From NCBI GenBank assembly GCA_030827475.1, contig JAUREJ010000001.1, positions 61,906 to 125,905 on the forward strand: a stretch of 64,000 nt of DNA, in the 5' to 3' direction. The notes beneath the pieces were generated by a model. The model was given only the letters and a program-made list of their open reading frames with translations. It was not told the origin of the DNA and made no database searches. Below, piece by piece: positions 40,637-49,610 of the stretch; positions within the stretch are counted from its first letter, which is position 1, and each line of letters opens with the position of its first letter. This DNA is from Candidatus Poseidonia sp. Lineage in GTDB: Archaea > Thermoplasmatota > Poseidoniia > Poseidoniales > Poseidoniaceae. A program made the translations under genes and the position numbers.

Positions 40637-41694
40637 GCTGCATTGCTGAAAAGATCGGCACCGAGCAGGGGCAAAAGCAGACTTGCATCGCCTTCGACGC
40701 AAACATGAGGTGCTTCAGGCCTCATCTTACCCCACGAGATGGCTTCTCGCAAACGAGCCCCCGAAAGACTGCCATCGTGCTCGGGTGCCGTGGTGATGTA
40801 AACCGCGCTGTCCAGCCCTCCCCGATATTGGTTCCACCAAATGACGTGATGCTTTGAGATGCCACCGCCGACCATCAAGGCGTTGGACGTACCGACGTCC
40901 CAGGTCAAATCGCTCATCACCTGTTCATCGGCAAGCGTGTCAAGGTGGAAATCGCGATGCTTCTGACGGAACATGAAGAGCTGCGCCCCGATGGAGCCGT
41001 CGGTGATACCGGGAATGCAGACCGGAATCTTGTGCTTTGCTGCCCAGTAAATCAGGGTGTCAGGGGTGCCAATCCGCCGCCCCAATTCCCAAACAAGATG
41101 GATGGACCCAAAGCCGAGCCAAGCATCTGCGCCCGTTTTGTCGGTTGATGCGAGTCGATCCTTGTAGATGTCCTCAAGCACCGGCATGAGGACCGCTTCG
41201 AGGATTTCCCCGTACGAAGCGTTCGGCACGATCACGTTGCCTAGACGCATCAATGCATGCTCGCCAAGTTCGACATCGTCCAAGTCGAATGACCCGTGGT
41301 AGTAGTTCTTGTACGCCCGGGCGATGTCGTGGTCAAGCGTTCCGCAGGTGGTGGAAACGACGTTGAACATGCGGCGTTTGAGCGCTTCAACAAAGAAACC
41401 TCGTGTCCCCGTTGCGCAAAGGCAGGCCGGGAACGACAACCAGTTGGCGACTTGAGTGACATCGCCGTCCACGTTTTGGATGGCGGCGTTCATGTCGGCG
41501 AGGATGCTCCGTGCCTCGGCAAATTTGGTCGCAGTAAAACCTCCAGCTCTGCTCATTTGGTCAATGAGGGCCCGAGGCGAAGTGGCTTTCGAGAAGTCGT
41601 AATCCACCACAGGCTCATCAAAGGCATTCGGGTCCACCGCCATGCCCCAACCTCGGGGCCTTGCTTCATGAAGATGTGCCTGCAGAGGCTTCAA
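40633..41694 (-). CDS. Deoxyhypusine synthase-like protein
   Basis: Segments such as LIYWAAKHKIPVCIPGITDGSIGAQLFMF, GTSNALMVGGGISKHHVIWWNQYRGGLDSAVYITTAPEHDGSLSGARLREAISWGKMRPEA match the DHS family. Confidence 0.88.
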   Translation of the reverse strand: MKPLQAHLHEARPRGWGMAVDPNAFDEPVVDYDFSKATSPRALIDQMSRAGGFTATKFAEARSILADMNAAIQNVDGDVTQVANWLSFPACLCATGTRGFFVEALKRRMFNVVSTTCGTLDHDIARAYKNYYHGSFDLDDVELGEHALMRLGNVIVPNASYGEILEAVLMPVLEDIYKDRLASTDKTGADAWLGFGSIHLVWELGRRIGTPDTLIYWAAKHKIPVCIPGITDGSIGAQLFMFRQKHRDFHLDTLADEQVMSDLTWDVGTSNALMVGGGISKHHVIWWNQYRGGLDSAVYITTAPEHDGSLSGARLREAISWGKMRPEAPHVCVEGDASLLLPLLGADLFSNAA

Positions 41695-44132
41695 TCGTTC
41701 CAGCGTTCCAATTCATGCAAACGGTCCCTCAAACGAGCGGCTTGCTCGAAATCAAGATCTTTCGCGGCTTCTTGCATCGCTTGGCGGAGTTCTTCCATCA
41801 GCGCGCTCCGCTCTTCAGGCGATAACGTGCTCTCGAGGTCGTCGGGTTCATCATATGTCAATTGGGATTTTGAATCTTCAATTGGTTTCTTCTCGCTTGA
41901 TGCCCAGGCTCCCGCCCCCAAATGGAGTCGTTGGGCCCAATCGCCGTCTCGACGACCGCCTTTCTTTGCGATGAGGCGGCGTTTTCCATCCCCGGTTGTG
42001 GTCGTTCCTGAAATCAACGCATCCTCGGTCTCGCCCATGACCGGCAAGGCCTTGACGATGGTTGTGGGGACGATGCCCAAAGCCTCGTTATTGGCTTGCT
42101 GGCGTTGACGACGCTCGAGGGTCTGACGGATGGCCGCTTCCATGGCCGGTGAAAAGCCATCGGCGTAAAGCAAGACTTTGCCGTGTTCATTCCGTGCGGC
42201 ACGTCCCATCGTTTGCAGGAGACTTCGTTCGTTGCGAAGGAAACCCTGGCGGTCCGCATCAAAAATGGCCACCAAGCTCACCTCGGGAATGTCAAGACCC
42301 TCACGAAGCAAATTGATGCCCACAATAACGTCGATGTGGCCGTGACGCAGAGCGTTGATGATTTCCGTACGCTCAATGGTGTCGATTTCGGAGTGAAGAT
42401 GGTGTGCTTTGACTCCCATTCGATTGAGATAAGCAGCAACCTCTTCGGCGAACTTGATGGTCATGACCGTGACCAAAACCCGCTCCTGACGTTTGATGCG
42501 GGCATTGATCTCCGTGAGCAGGTCATTGACCTGTCCGGCCGTGGGCCGAACCTCAATTTCAGGATCCAGCAAACCCGTGGGCCGCAATTCCATTTTGGCA
42601 ATCCCTTGGATGCTTTGCAGCATATCGTACATCGATTCGGCCTCAGGGTGTTTTTTCGTGAGGTCGGCCGAGCCAGCGCCACCCCCCGCCGGCACATGAA
42701 GGAGGCCGTTGGGAATGGATTGACCCGTCACCTCGCACAGGTGGCGCAACTCCCGTTCGCCGGGCGTTGCTGAAACATAGACCATTTGAGGCACCAGCGA
42801 TTGGAATTCAGGGAGTTTGAGTGGACGGTTGTCAGCAGCCGTCGGCAAGCGGAAACCGTGCTCGATAAGGCTGTCTTTTCTCGCTTTATCGCCATGATAC
42901 ATACCACCGACCTGGGGAAGGCTGACGTGGGATTCGTCCATGATCACGAGAAATTTTGAGGGATCGCCATGGAATTGGTTGGCACAGGCTGAGAAGAAAT
43001 CCAGAAGGCAGTACGGCCGCTGGCCGGGTGTGCGCCCGTCGAAGTGCAAGGAATAATTCTCCACCGATTGACAATGGCCAATTTCCCGAAGCATCTCCAA
43101 GTCGTATTCGGTCTTCTGTTCCAGACGGTACCTCTCGAGTTCCTTGCCCTGTTGAGCAAACCATTTTGAACGGGCGTTCAATTCGGTTTCAATCGATTCC
43201 AAAGCAGCTTCAAAGCGCTCCGGACTGGTCATGAAGAACTCTTTGGGATGAATCCATGCCTCTTCGAGGTTATCGAGCGCTTCCCAAGTAACGGGGTCGC
43301 AGATCTGTATGCTGATGATGCCGTCAAAGTCAAACACGATTCGCAAAGGGTCGTCTCGACTCGGCATCCAAACATCCACCACCTCGCCACGGACACGGCA
43401 TTCCCCTCGCTTCAGGTCGGAGGTTGTGCGACGGTACTGGAGTTCAATGAGTTCGCGGAGCAGATCGCTCGTTTCAATGGCCTGCCCGACATGGCAGCGC
43501 AAATGGTACTCGAGGAAGGTTTCTGGAGGATTCAGCCCGTAAATGCACGAAACCGAGGACACGACCACGCAATCCGGACGGGAAACGAGCGAAGCCACGG
43601 CGGCAAAACGCTCCTGTTCAATGCGTTCGTTGATGCTCAATTCTTTGTCGATGTACAAATCCCGCTTGGCGAGGTAGGCTTCGGGCTGATAATAGTCGTA
43701 ATGCGACACAAAATATTCCACCGCATTTTGCGGAAAATACCCCACCATTTCCTGGTGCAATTGGCGTGCAAGGGTCTTGTTATGGCTCATGATGAGGGTG
43801 GGGATGTTGAGGTGCTGGATAACGTGAGCCATGGCGAAGGTCTTGCCGCTTCCCGTCACACCGAGCAAAACGCACCGCTCTTGTCCATTTTCCAATTGGG
43901 AAATCAATTTTTCAATTGCTTTTGGTTGGTCTCCAGCCGGATCGAACTCGGCATGAAGCCGAAACCGTTTCACGTCGGGGCGAAGGGAATCGAGAGCCGC
44001 GCCTTCCAACGCCTTGGACAGGTCAAACGGGTTGCGTAGGCTCAAATCAACCTCGAGAAGGGCCTGGTCGGCAGCGGCCTCAAAGGTCCCTTCGTCGTCC
44101 CATTCGTTCACCATGAGGTCACCAACATCCAT
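41691..44132 (-). CDS. uvrB: UvrABC system protein B
   Basis: LLGVTGSGKTFAMAHVI, YFPQNAVEYFVSHYDYYQPEAY, MDESHVSLPQVGGMYHGD, INLLREGLDIPEVSLVAIFDADRQGFLRNERSLLQTMGRAARN, C-terminal UVR motif. Confidence 0.97.
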   Translation of the reverse strand: MDVGDLMVNEWDDEGTFEAAADQALLEVDLSLRNPFDLSKALEGAALDSLRPDVKRFRLHAEFDPAGDQPKAIEKLISQLENGQERCVLLGVTGSGKTFAMAHVIQHLNIPTLIMSHNKTLARQLHQEMVGYFPQNAVEYFVSHYDYYQPEAYLAKRDLYIDKELSINERIEQERFAAVASLVSRPDCVVVSSVSCIYGLNPPETFLEYHLRCHVGQAIETSDLLRELIELQYRRTTSDLKRGECRVRGEVVDVWMPSRDDPLRIVFDFDGIISIQICDPVTWEALDNLEEAWIHPKEFFMTSPERFEAALESIETELNARSKWFAQQGKELERYRLEQKTEYDLEMLREIGHCQSVENYSLHFDGRTPGQRPYCLLDFFSACANQFHGDPSKFLVIMDESHVSLPQVGGMYHGDKARKDSLIEHGFRLPTAADNRPLKLPEFQSLVPQMVYVSATPGERELRHLCEVTGQSIPNGLLHVPAGGGAGSADLTKKHPEAESMYDMLQSIQGIAKMELRPTGLLDPEIEVRPTAGQVNDLLTEINARIKRQERVLVTVMTIKFAEEVAAYLNRMGVKAHHLHSEIDTIERTEIINALRHGHIDVIVGINLLREGLDIPEVSLVAIFDADRQGFLRNERSLLQTMGRAARNEHGKVLLYADGFSPAMEAAIRQTLERRQRQQANNEALGIVPTTIVKALPVMGETEDALISGTTTTGDGKRRLIAKKGGRRDGDWAQRLHLGAGAWASSEKKPIEDSKSQLTYDEPDDLESTLSPEERSALMEELRQAMQEAAKDLDFEQAARLRDRLHELERWND
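41852..41885 (-). repeat. CAAYTG element copy G (inside uvrB)
   Basis: CATATGTCAATTGGGATTTTGAATCTTCAATTGG; boxes at 41859 and 41879, 20-bp spacing. Confidence 0.6.
43886..43919 (-). repeat. CAAYTG element copy A (inside uvrB)
   Basis: CATTTTCCAATTGGGAAATCAATTTTTCAATTGC; boxes at 43893 and 43913, 20-bp spacing; 28/34 identical to the reverse complement of copy C. Confidence 0.75.
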
Positions 44133-44138
44133 TGAACT

Positions 44139-44870
44139 TCAGGGGAGATAAAGTCCCCCGTTGACATGGAGAATGGCCCCCGTGATGTACGATGAATCGG
44201 GCCCCACCAAGAACGAAACCGTGGAGGCCATGTCTTCGGGCGACCCCACCCGTTGCAAGGGGACTTCGTTCTCTCGTTGAGCCCGCTTTTCAGGTGAATC
44301 ACCGGCGAGAAGATCGGTATCGACGTAGCCGGGGGCAAGGATGTTCACGCGCTTCCCCTCGGGACCCACAGACTGGGCGAGTGAACGAGCCCACGTTGAA
44401 AGTGCGGCCTTGGAGGCTGCGTAATCTGCACCGTGTGGCGAACCTCGGGTGCCCAATTGTGAACCAACGACCACCATTCTCGCTTTCTGTGTTAAATGCG
44501 GCTGAACCGCCTTCCAAACGGCAACAGCGCCCTCAAAATTGGTTTTCATCGTCGCCGTGAGGTCTTCAAGCGTCATCGCCGAGCCCTGAACCCGGTTGTA
44601 AACGCCGTGATTGAGTATCAAAACGTCCACACCCCGCTCCATCCACGGGTGTTGGCCCAAAAGACCAACTTCTCCGCTGTCTGCACAGTCCACCTTGACT
44701 GCAAGCGCATCATCTCCCCGTTCACGAATGGCGTCGACCACCATCTCCGCCGGCTTTGAGGAGCGGTTGTACGTCAGCAGAACATCGTACCCATCGGCGG
44801 CCAACCGGTCGGCAATGGCCGCACCGATGCCGCGTCCACCACCGGTCACAAGGGCTACGGGACGGCTCAT
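44139..44870 (-). CDS. SDR-family oxidoreductase (FabG-like)
   Basis: ALVTGGGRGIGAAIADRLA, LNHGVYN, GADYAASKAALSTWARSLAQ, ITGAILHVNGGLY. Confidence 0.9.
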   Translation of the reverse strand: MSRPVALVTGGGRGIGAAIADRLAADGYDVLLTYNRSSKPAEMVVDAIRERGDDALAVKVDCADSGEVGLLGQHPWMERGVDVLILNHGVYNRVQGSAMTLEDLTATMKTNFEGAVAVWKAVQPHLTQKARMVVVGSQLGTRGSPHGADYAASKAALSTWARSLAQSVGPEGKRVNILAPGYVDTDLLAGDSPEKRAQRENEVPLQRVGSPEDMASTVSFLVGPDSSYITGAILHVNGGLYLP

Positions 44871-44914
44871 GGAACGGGGTGGTCTTCATTGTTCATGAAA
44901 CCATGTGAATGCAT

Positions 44915-45301
44915 TCACACTTCATCTCGGAGGAATTGCGCTAAGTGCGGAGGTTGCCATCCCTCGGGTTTGAGCACCTTGCCGTCATCTCGCCGGATGA
45001 CCTTCCCGTCAACCAGTTTCGCCATGTTGGAGCGGTGAACTTCGTTGAAGGCATCGTCGTAAATGTCCTGCATGCCGTGGTTGATGATGGTCCCTGCCAG
45101 AATGTAGCCGATGTCGGCGAGGGCATCCAGCACCTCAACCAAATCCCCAGCACGAGCTGCCTCGGCGTATTCCTGCACTTCTTCGGTGAGGAGTTTGATT
45201 CGAAGCTCGATCAGTTCGTCAGGGCCAAGCCCCGGCGTGTCAAGTTTGGGGATCTCAAAGGCCCGGTTGAATTCAAGCAGAGAAGCGACGATGGGGTTCA
45301 T
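44915..45301 (-). CDS. MazG/PRA-PH-like nucleotide pyrophosphohydrolase
   Basis: ELRIKLLTEEVQEYAEAARAGDLVEVLDALADIGYILAGTIINHG (EExxE..D..D all-alpha NTP-PPase pattern). Confidence 0.75.
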   Translation of the reverse strand: MNPIVASLLEFNRAFEIPKLDTPGLGPDELIELRIKLLTEEVQEYAEAARAGDLVEVLDALADIGYILAGTIINHGMQDIYDDAFNEVHRSNMAKLVDGKVIRRDDGKVLKPEGWQPPHLAQFLRDEV

Positions 45302-45367
45302 GATGGCGGTTTCCCAAGTCGGCTCAAGAACCTTCCACCGCTCGACCTACGCTTCGAGGAGAGGGGT

Positions 45368-46285
45368 TCAATCGAGCGCTGAACCCGCCGGTTCCGTGGA
45401 GAAGCCGAGAAAAAGGGAGGCGAGGAGCACCCATCCGGTGAGCATGGAGACGCGAAACAGCACCGTTTGGAAGTCGGAAAATCGGTCCATTCCCAGCACG
45501 ACAACGATGTTTGCCAGCGCCATCACGCCAGCGGCGACGAGGAACCAGATGGGGTCCATCGGATTGGCGACAGCAAAACAGGCGAACCAAAGCAACGACA
45601 GCACAACGGTGGTACGGGTTGTTGCGTCATCCCCGAATGTTGAGGGAAAGGAATGGATGCCTTGCTCACGGTCGCTCTCCACATCCATGCGGGCGTAATT
45701 GATGTCAAAGGCGGCAATCCAGAGCGCGACCCCAATGGAAATCGGCAGGATGGTCGGCGCCCACAAGAACTCGGTTCGCCCGGGAAGCAGGCCGGTGATG
45801 GCCCCCCAGCCGTGGACATCGGCCGCAATCGCCACCCAAGCACCGGCAGGTGCGAGACCGAGGCACAACCCGAGCCAGAAATGGCACCCCCACGTAAACC
45901 GCTTCATGTACGGATAGATGACAAAGGTGAGCACGGGCAACCAGGCCATCATCAGGGCCACCACGTTCAGCATGCCGGCACTCAGCAGCAACATGGCCAA
46001 GAAGCCGGCCGCAAGGCCCCAAGCCGTCCGCATGCTCATGCTGCCAGAGGCGAGGTGTCGTCCCTGCGTACGAGGGTTGGCGGCGTCGATGTCCCGGTCA
46101 ATGATACGATTGAGCGCCATCGCAAGCCCACGAGCTCCAACTGCCGCCAAAAGAATCCAAAGGAGGTCGATGCCGCTCCCGGCGCCAAACTGGCGAACGG
46201 CGATCATGTACCCCATCAAAACAAAAGGAAGGGAGAACAGCGTGTGTTCAATTTTGATGAAGGACAGGACTTGCTTGACGTCCAT
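45368..46285 (-). CDS. UbiA-family prenyltransferase
   Basis: ALNRIIDRDIDAANPRTQGRHLASG and INYARMDVESDREQGIHSFPSTFG (two Asp-rich motifs), many TM helices. Confidence 0.9.
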   Translation of the reverse strand: MDVKQVLSFIKIEHTLFSLPFVLMGYMIAVRQFGAGSGIDLLWILLAAVGARGLAMALNRIIDRDIDAANPRTQGRHLASGSMSMRTAWGLAAGFLAMLLLSAGMLNVVALMMAWLPVLTFVIYPYMKRFTWGCHFWLGLCLGLAPAGAWVAIAADVHGWGAITGLLPGRTEFLWAPTILPISIGVALWIAAFDINYARMDVESDREQGIHSFPSTFGDDATTRTTVVLSLLWFACFAVANPMDPIWFLVAAGVMALANIVVVLGMDRFSDFQTVLFRVSMLTGWVLLASLFLGFSTEPAGSALD

Positions 46286-48294
46286 CACCCGGGGCCCCCA
46301 AAGGAAAGGTGGGGCGGCCATTCGTATTTCTTGAGTTCGGGGTGGGAGGCGACCTTCGCCAGTGTTTCATCGTCGTGAAGGGTGACGGCAGGCCATCTGC
46401 GGACGCCGTGCTCCTCGGAAGGAATGGGCGTGGTGGCATCCCAACAAAGACGGTCACGACCCTCGTCAAAGGTCAGACCTCGGCCCACATCAAATCGCGC
46501 TGTGAGTTGCCAGAGCAGGCGGCGCCGAGCCTTGGTGTGCGTCATGTCAAGATCGTCGTTGGTGATGAACAACCACCGAAGTGTTTTATCAGAGTCCAGT
46601 TGCCAAATTGAATTCCTCAATTGAAGAATATGCCGGATTCGCTCCTCTTCAAGTTCGTCGTTGCCCTCGTGAACCCCCGTTAAGGGACTTGGCGTCCCCT
46701 CCACGGCGGTTGAGACCACCAACATGTTGTCCCGGAGCATCCTCGCCTGCCGAACACCCGGGAGAGCACCAACCGCCTCGACGTGACGGAAGGGTTCGGG
46801 AGATGCGATGCCCTGTCGCCAAGCCGGCGTGGGTTGATTGTACGAACCCTCCAGAGGTTCGTCGGGTGACCGTGGGTCGGTTGGGACGATCGTCGTGGCA
46901 TCGATGAGAAGTTTGTCGTGGACGTTCTCGAACGGTGAAGCAGCTTCAAGCGCATCGGCGACCATGCCCGGCAAAACCACCACATCTTCACTGATTTCGA
47001 CCTTGTCGTTGAGCGCATCGAGGAAGGCTTCGAGGTCCTTCGGGTTCTGCTCAGGGTCAACAGCCACGATGACCTTCAGGAACATCATCTGTCCGGCTCC
47101 AAGCAGCCCCAACGCCGTTTTACGTCCTTGTCGCGGATAGCGTTGTTTCGAAGCGACGATGGCCAGGTTGTGAAATCCAGTTTCCAACGGTAAATGGACG
47201 CTTTTGACATCCCGGTGCTGGAACTGGAGCACCGGGGAAAACTGACGCCCGATGGCCTCCCCCAAGAACCCGTCTTCCATCGGTGGAAGGCCGACGATGG
47301 TGGCGGGCAAAATCGCATCTTTCCTGCACGTGATGGCCGTGACGTGCAAGACGGGGTATTGTCCGGTCAACGAGTAGAAACCGTAATGGTCGCCAAAGGG
47401 CCCTTCCAGTTTGGTTTCGGTAGGGTCGCAATACCCTTCGATGATGATGTCAGCTTCCGCAGGAACCCACAAATCCTGTGTAAGCGCTTTGGTGATCGGG
47501 AGCGATTTCTGGCCGAGGATGCCAGCGAACTGGTATTCCGAGAGATTGTCGGGCAGTGGAGAAATGGCCGAAAAGATGAGTTCGGGCGGACCACCGATGC
47601 AGACAGCAACGGGCATGCGTTCGCCCTTGGCGGCATGCTCTGCGCCATGCTTGTGAATCTGCCAGTGCAGGCCGAGTTCGGTTTTGTTGTGAACTTGGGC
47701 CCGGTACATTCCCAAGTTGTGTTCACCGGAAGCGTCCTTGGTCACGACGAGAGGGAGCGTCACGAAATGACCGCCGTCCATTGGCCAGGTCTTTGGGATG
47801 GGGAGTTTTGTCAAGTCGTTGTCCAACCGAACTCGCTGTCCTTTTCCCTTCCGGACTTTTTTGGGCGGCATGGCAAGAGCGTCTCGAAGCAAGGGCAAAC
47901 CCTTCCACGGCTTCCGCATGTAGAGGCCGATGTCGGGTTTCATCATCGCCACCATGCGGTCACCGATTTCCGTTTCGTGGGTGGCGCCGAGTGCTCGCAA
48001 GGTGCGGTCGTGACTGCCGAAGGCGTTCATGAGCAACGGGATGGAAGAAACGGTTCCGTCAGCCAAACGAGGTTGTTCAAACAGCACGGCCGGACCGTCG
48101 TTCTTCACCAGCAAATCAGCGATGGCTCCGGCTTCATGGACAACGTCGACTGGCCGGTCGATGCGAAGGAGTTCTCCTCGCTCTTCCAGGTGGTCAACCC
48201 ACCGCCTCAACGTCCTCCAAGCCACGGTCTCCCGTGGGGCTTCTCGCCTTTGAACCTCCGTATCTCCGCCAAAGTCCCGCGACTGGAGGCGCAT
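46285..48294 (-). CDS. UbiD-family decarboxylase
   Basis: 669 aa; EADIIIEGYCDPTETKLEGPFGDHYGFYSLTGQYPVLHVTAITCRKDAILPATIVGLPPMED. Confidence 0.9.
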   Translation of the reverse strand: MRLQSRDFGGDTEVQRREAPRETVAWRTLRRWVDHLEERGELLRIDRPVDVVHEAGAIADLLVKNDGPAVLFEQPRLADGTVSSIPLLMNAFGSHDRTLRALGATHETEIGDRMVAMMKPDIGLYMRKPWKGLPLLRDALAMPPKKVRKGKGQRVRLDNDLTKLPIPKTWPMDGGHFVTLPLVVTKDASGEHNLGMYRAQVHNKTELGLHWQIHKHGAEHAAKGERMPVAVCIGGPPELIFSAISPLPDNLSEYQFAGILGQKSLPITKALTQDLWVPAEADIIIEGYCDPTETKLEGPFGDHYGFYSLTGQYPVLHVTAITCRKDAILPATIVGLPPMEDGFLGEAIGRQFSPVLQFQHRDVKSVHLPLETGFHNLAIVASKQRYPRQGRKTALGLLGAGQMMFLKVIVAVDPEQNPKDLEAFLDALNDKVEISEDVVVLPGMVADALEAASPFENVHDKLLIDATTIVPTDPRSPDEPLEGSYNQPTPAWRQGIASPEPFRHVEAVGALPGVRQARMLRDNMLVVSTAVEGTPSPLTGVHEGNDELEEERIRHILQLRNSIWQLDSDKTLRWLFITNDDLDMTHTKARRRLLWQLTARFDVGRGLTFDEGRDRLCWDATTPIPSEEHGVRRWPAVTLHDDETLAKVASHPELKKYEWPPHLSFGGPG
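46597..46623 (-). repeat. CAAYTG element copy F (inside ubiD)
   Basis: Minus strand CAATTGAGGAATTCAATTTGGCAACTG against copy C CAATTGAAAAATCAATTTCTCAACTG (one indel, four mismatches). Confidence 0.6.
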
Positions 48295-48355
48295 GCGGTT
48301 TGACCGTGTTCTTCATGGGCTACCGCAATCCAGTTGAGACCGGAGGCGGACAGAA

Positions 48356-49576
48356 GTGTACGACGTTGTGGTCATCGGTGCTGGACCGGGCGGCGGATCG
48401 GCTGCGCTGCATGCAGCACGCGCAGGGCTGTCCACCCTCATCCTGGAAGCCGACCCGGAAATCGGCACGCCCGTCCACTGCGGCGAGTGCCTCTCCGAAT
48501 TGGCCGTGCAAAATCTCGGATTGACGCTGCCCGACCACGTGAAAGCCTTGGATGTCAAAGGCATCCGCGTGATTTTCCCCGACGGAACCGATAAGTTGCT
48601 CACCGAAGAAGGCTATGTTCTCGAAAAACATCTGTTTGAGCGCTGGCTGGCGGACGAGGCCGTTGCAAAGGGAGCGGAATTGAAACTCCATCATCGCGTC
48701 ACAAAGATGGAGCGAATTTACAGTGAAGAAAATCAATTTTCCAATTGGAGAATTGACGGTCGAGGCGATGAATTTCCGCTCGAGTGCCGAGCCGTCATCG
48801 ATGCTTCGGGAGTCACAGGGGCAGCAGCCAAATTGCTTGGGATGGGCGGCGAAGTGGAGGTCATTGCAGGCTTTCAATACGAAATGCACGACGTCCCCAA
48901 CGATGGATATTTGGACTTTTATCTCTGGCCAAAATACTCGCCTCACGGCTATGTTTGGATGATTCCAAAGGAAGGTGGCCGCGCCAACGTTGGTTTGGTC
49001 ACGACCGACAAAAAGGGAGCCATCAAGTACCTTGAGTCCTTCATTGAGGACACGTACTTGGCCAAGAAGCCCACGGCCAACCCTCCATGGCGAGAAGAGG
49101 GGATCAAAGTTCGCCCCTTTGGAGGCACCATTCCGATATCGGGACCCCGGAGCACGACCGTTGACGAAGGAATTCTTCTCGTCGGTGATGCGGCAGGCTT
49201 CACCTCGCCGTTGTTTGAGGGCGGAACCCACCTGGCCCTGTGGTCGGGACGGGAAGCAGCCCAAACCCTCGCCAAGGCTCTCGCAGAAAACGACCTCTCG
49301 AAAAACCGGCTCATGAGTTACGAAAAAGCATGGAAGAAACGCTTCCCGCCCTATCATAAGATATTGAAGGGGAAAACCGCACTCTACGACCTCACGGACG
49401 ATGAGATGTCCGCCATGGCGAGATGTCTGCCGAAAGAACTGGGTAACATGAGCCCGCTTGACAAGGCCTTTATCGGGTTGAAAATCTTGGTTCGAAAGCC
49501 CATGCTGTTCACCAAACGCGTGATTGCCGTGCTCCTCTCCTTCGGCTACTCACGAGCGAAATTCTTCGGCTGGTAG
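48356..49576 (+). CDS. Geranylgeranyl reductase family protein
   Basis: GTG start; DVVVIGAGPGGGSAALHAARAG, CGECLSE, LVGDAAGFTSPLFEGGTHLALWSGREAA. Confidence 0.9.
   Translation: MYDVVVIGAGPGGGSAALHAARAGLSTLILEADPEIGTPVHCGECLSELAVQNLGLTLPDHVKALDVKGIRVIFPDGTDKLLTEEGYVLEKHLFERWLADEAVAKGAELKLHHRVTKMERIYSEENQFSNWRIDGRGDEFPLECRAVIDASGVTGAAAKLLGMGGEVEVIAGFQYEMHDVPNDGYLDFYLWPKYSPHGYVWMIPKEGGRANVGLVTTDKKGAIKYLESFIEDTYLAKKPTANPPWREEGIKVRPFGGTIPISGPRSTTVDEGILLVGDAAGFTSPLFEGGTHLALWSGREAAQTLAKALAENDLSKNRLMSYEKAWKKRFPPYHKILKGKTALYDLTDDEMSAMARCLPKELGNMSPLDKAFIGLKILVRKPMLFTKRVIAVLLSFGYSRAKFFGW
48721..48756 (-). repeat. CAAYTG element copy E (inside GGR gene), includes a 24-bp near-palindrome
   Basis: TCAATTTTCCAATTGGAGAATTGA (48733-48756) is palindromic except for one symmetric pair; minus strand CAATTGGAAAATTGATTT matches copy A at 17/18. 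Confidence 0.6.
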
Positions 49577-49610
49577 TCGGCAATCTTGCCTCAGCCGATG
49601 AGCAAAGGCC

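Noticed and set aside
47194-48303. 369-aa plus-strand ORF antisense to ubiD
   Set aside because: Shadow ORF; ubiD motifs are clear on the minus strand
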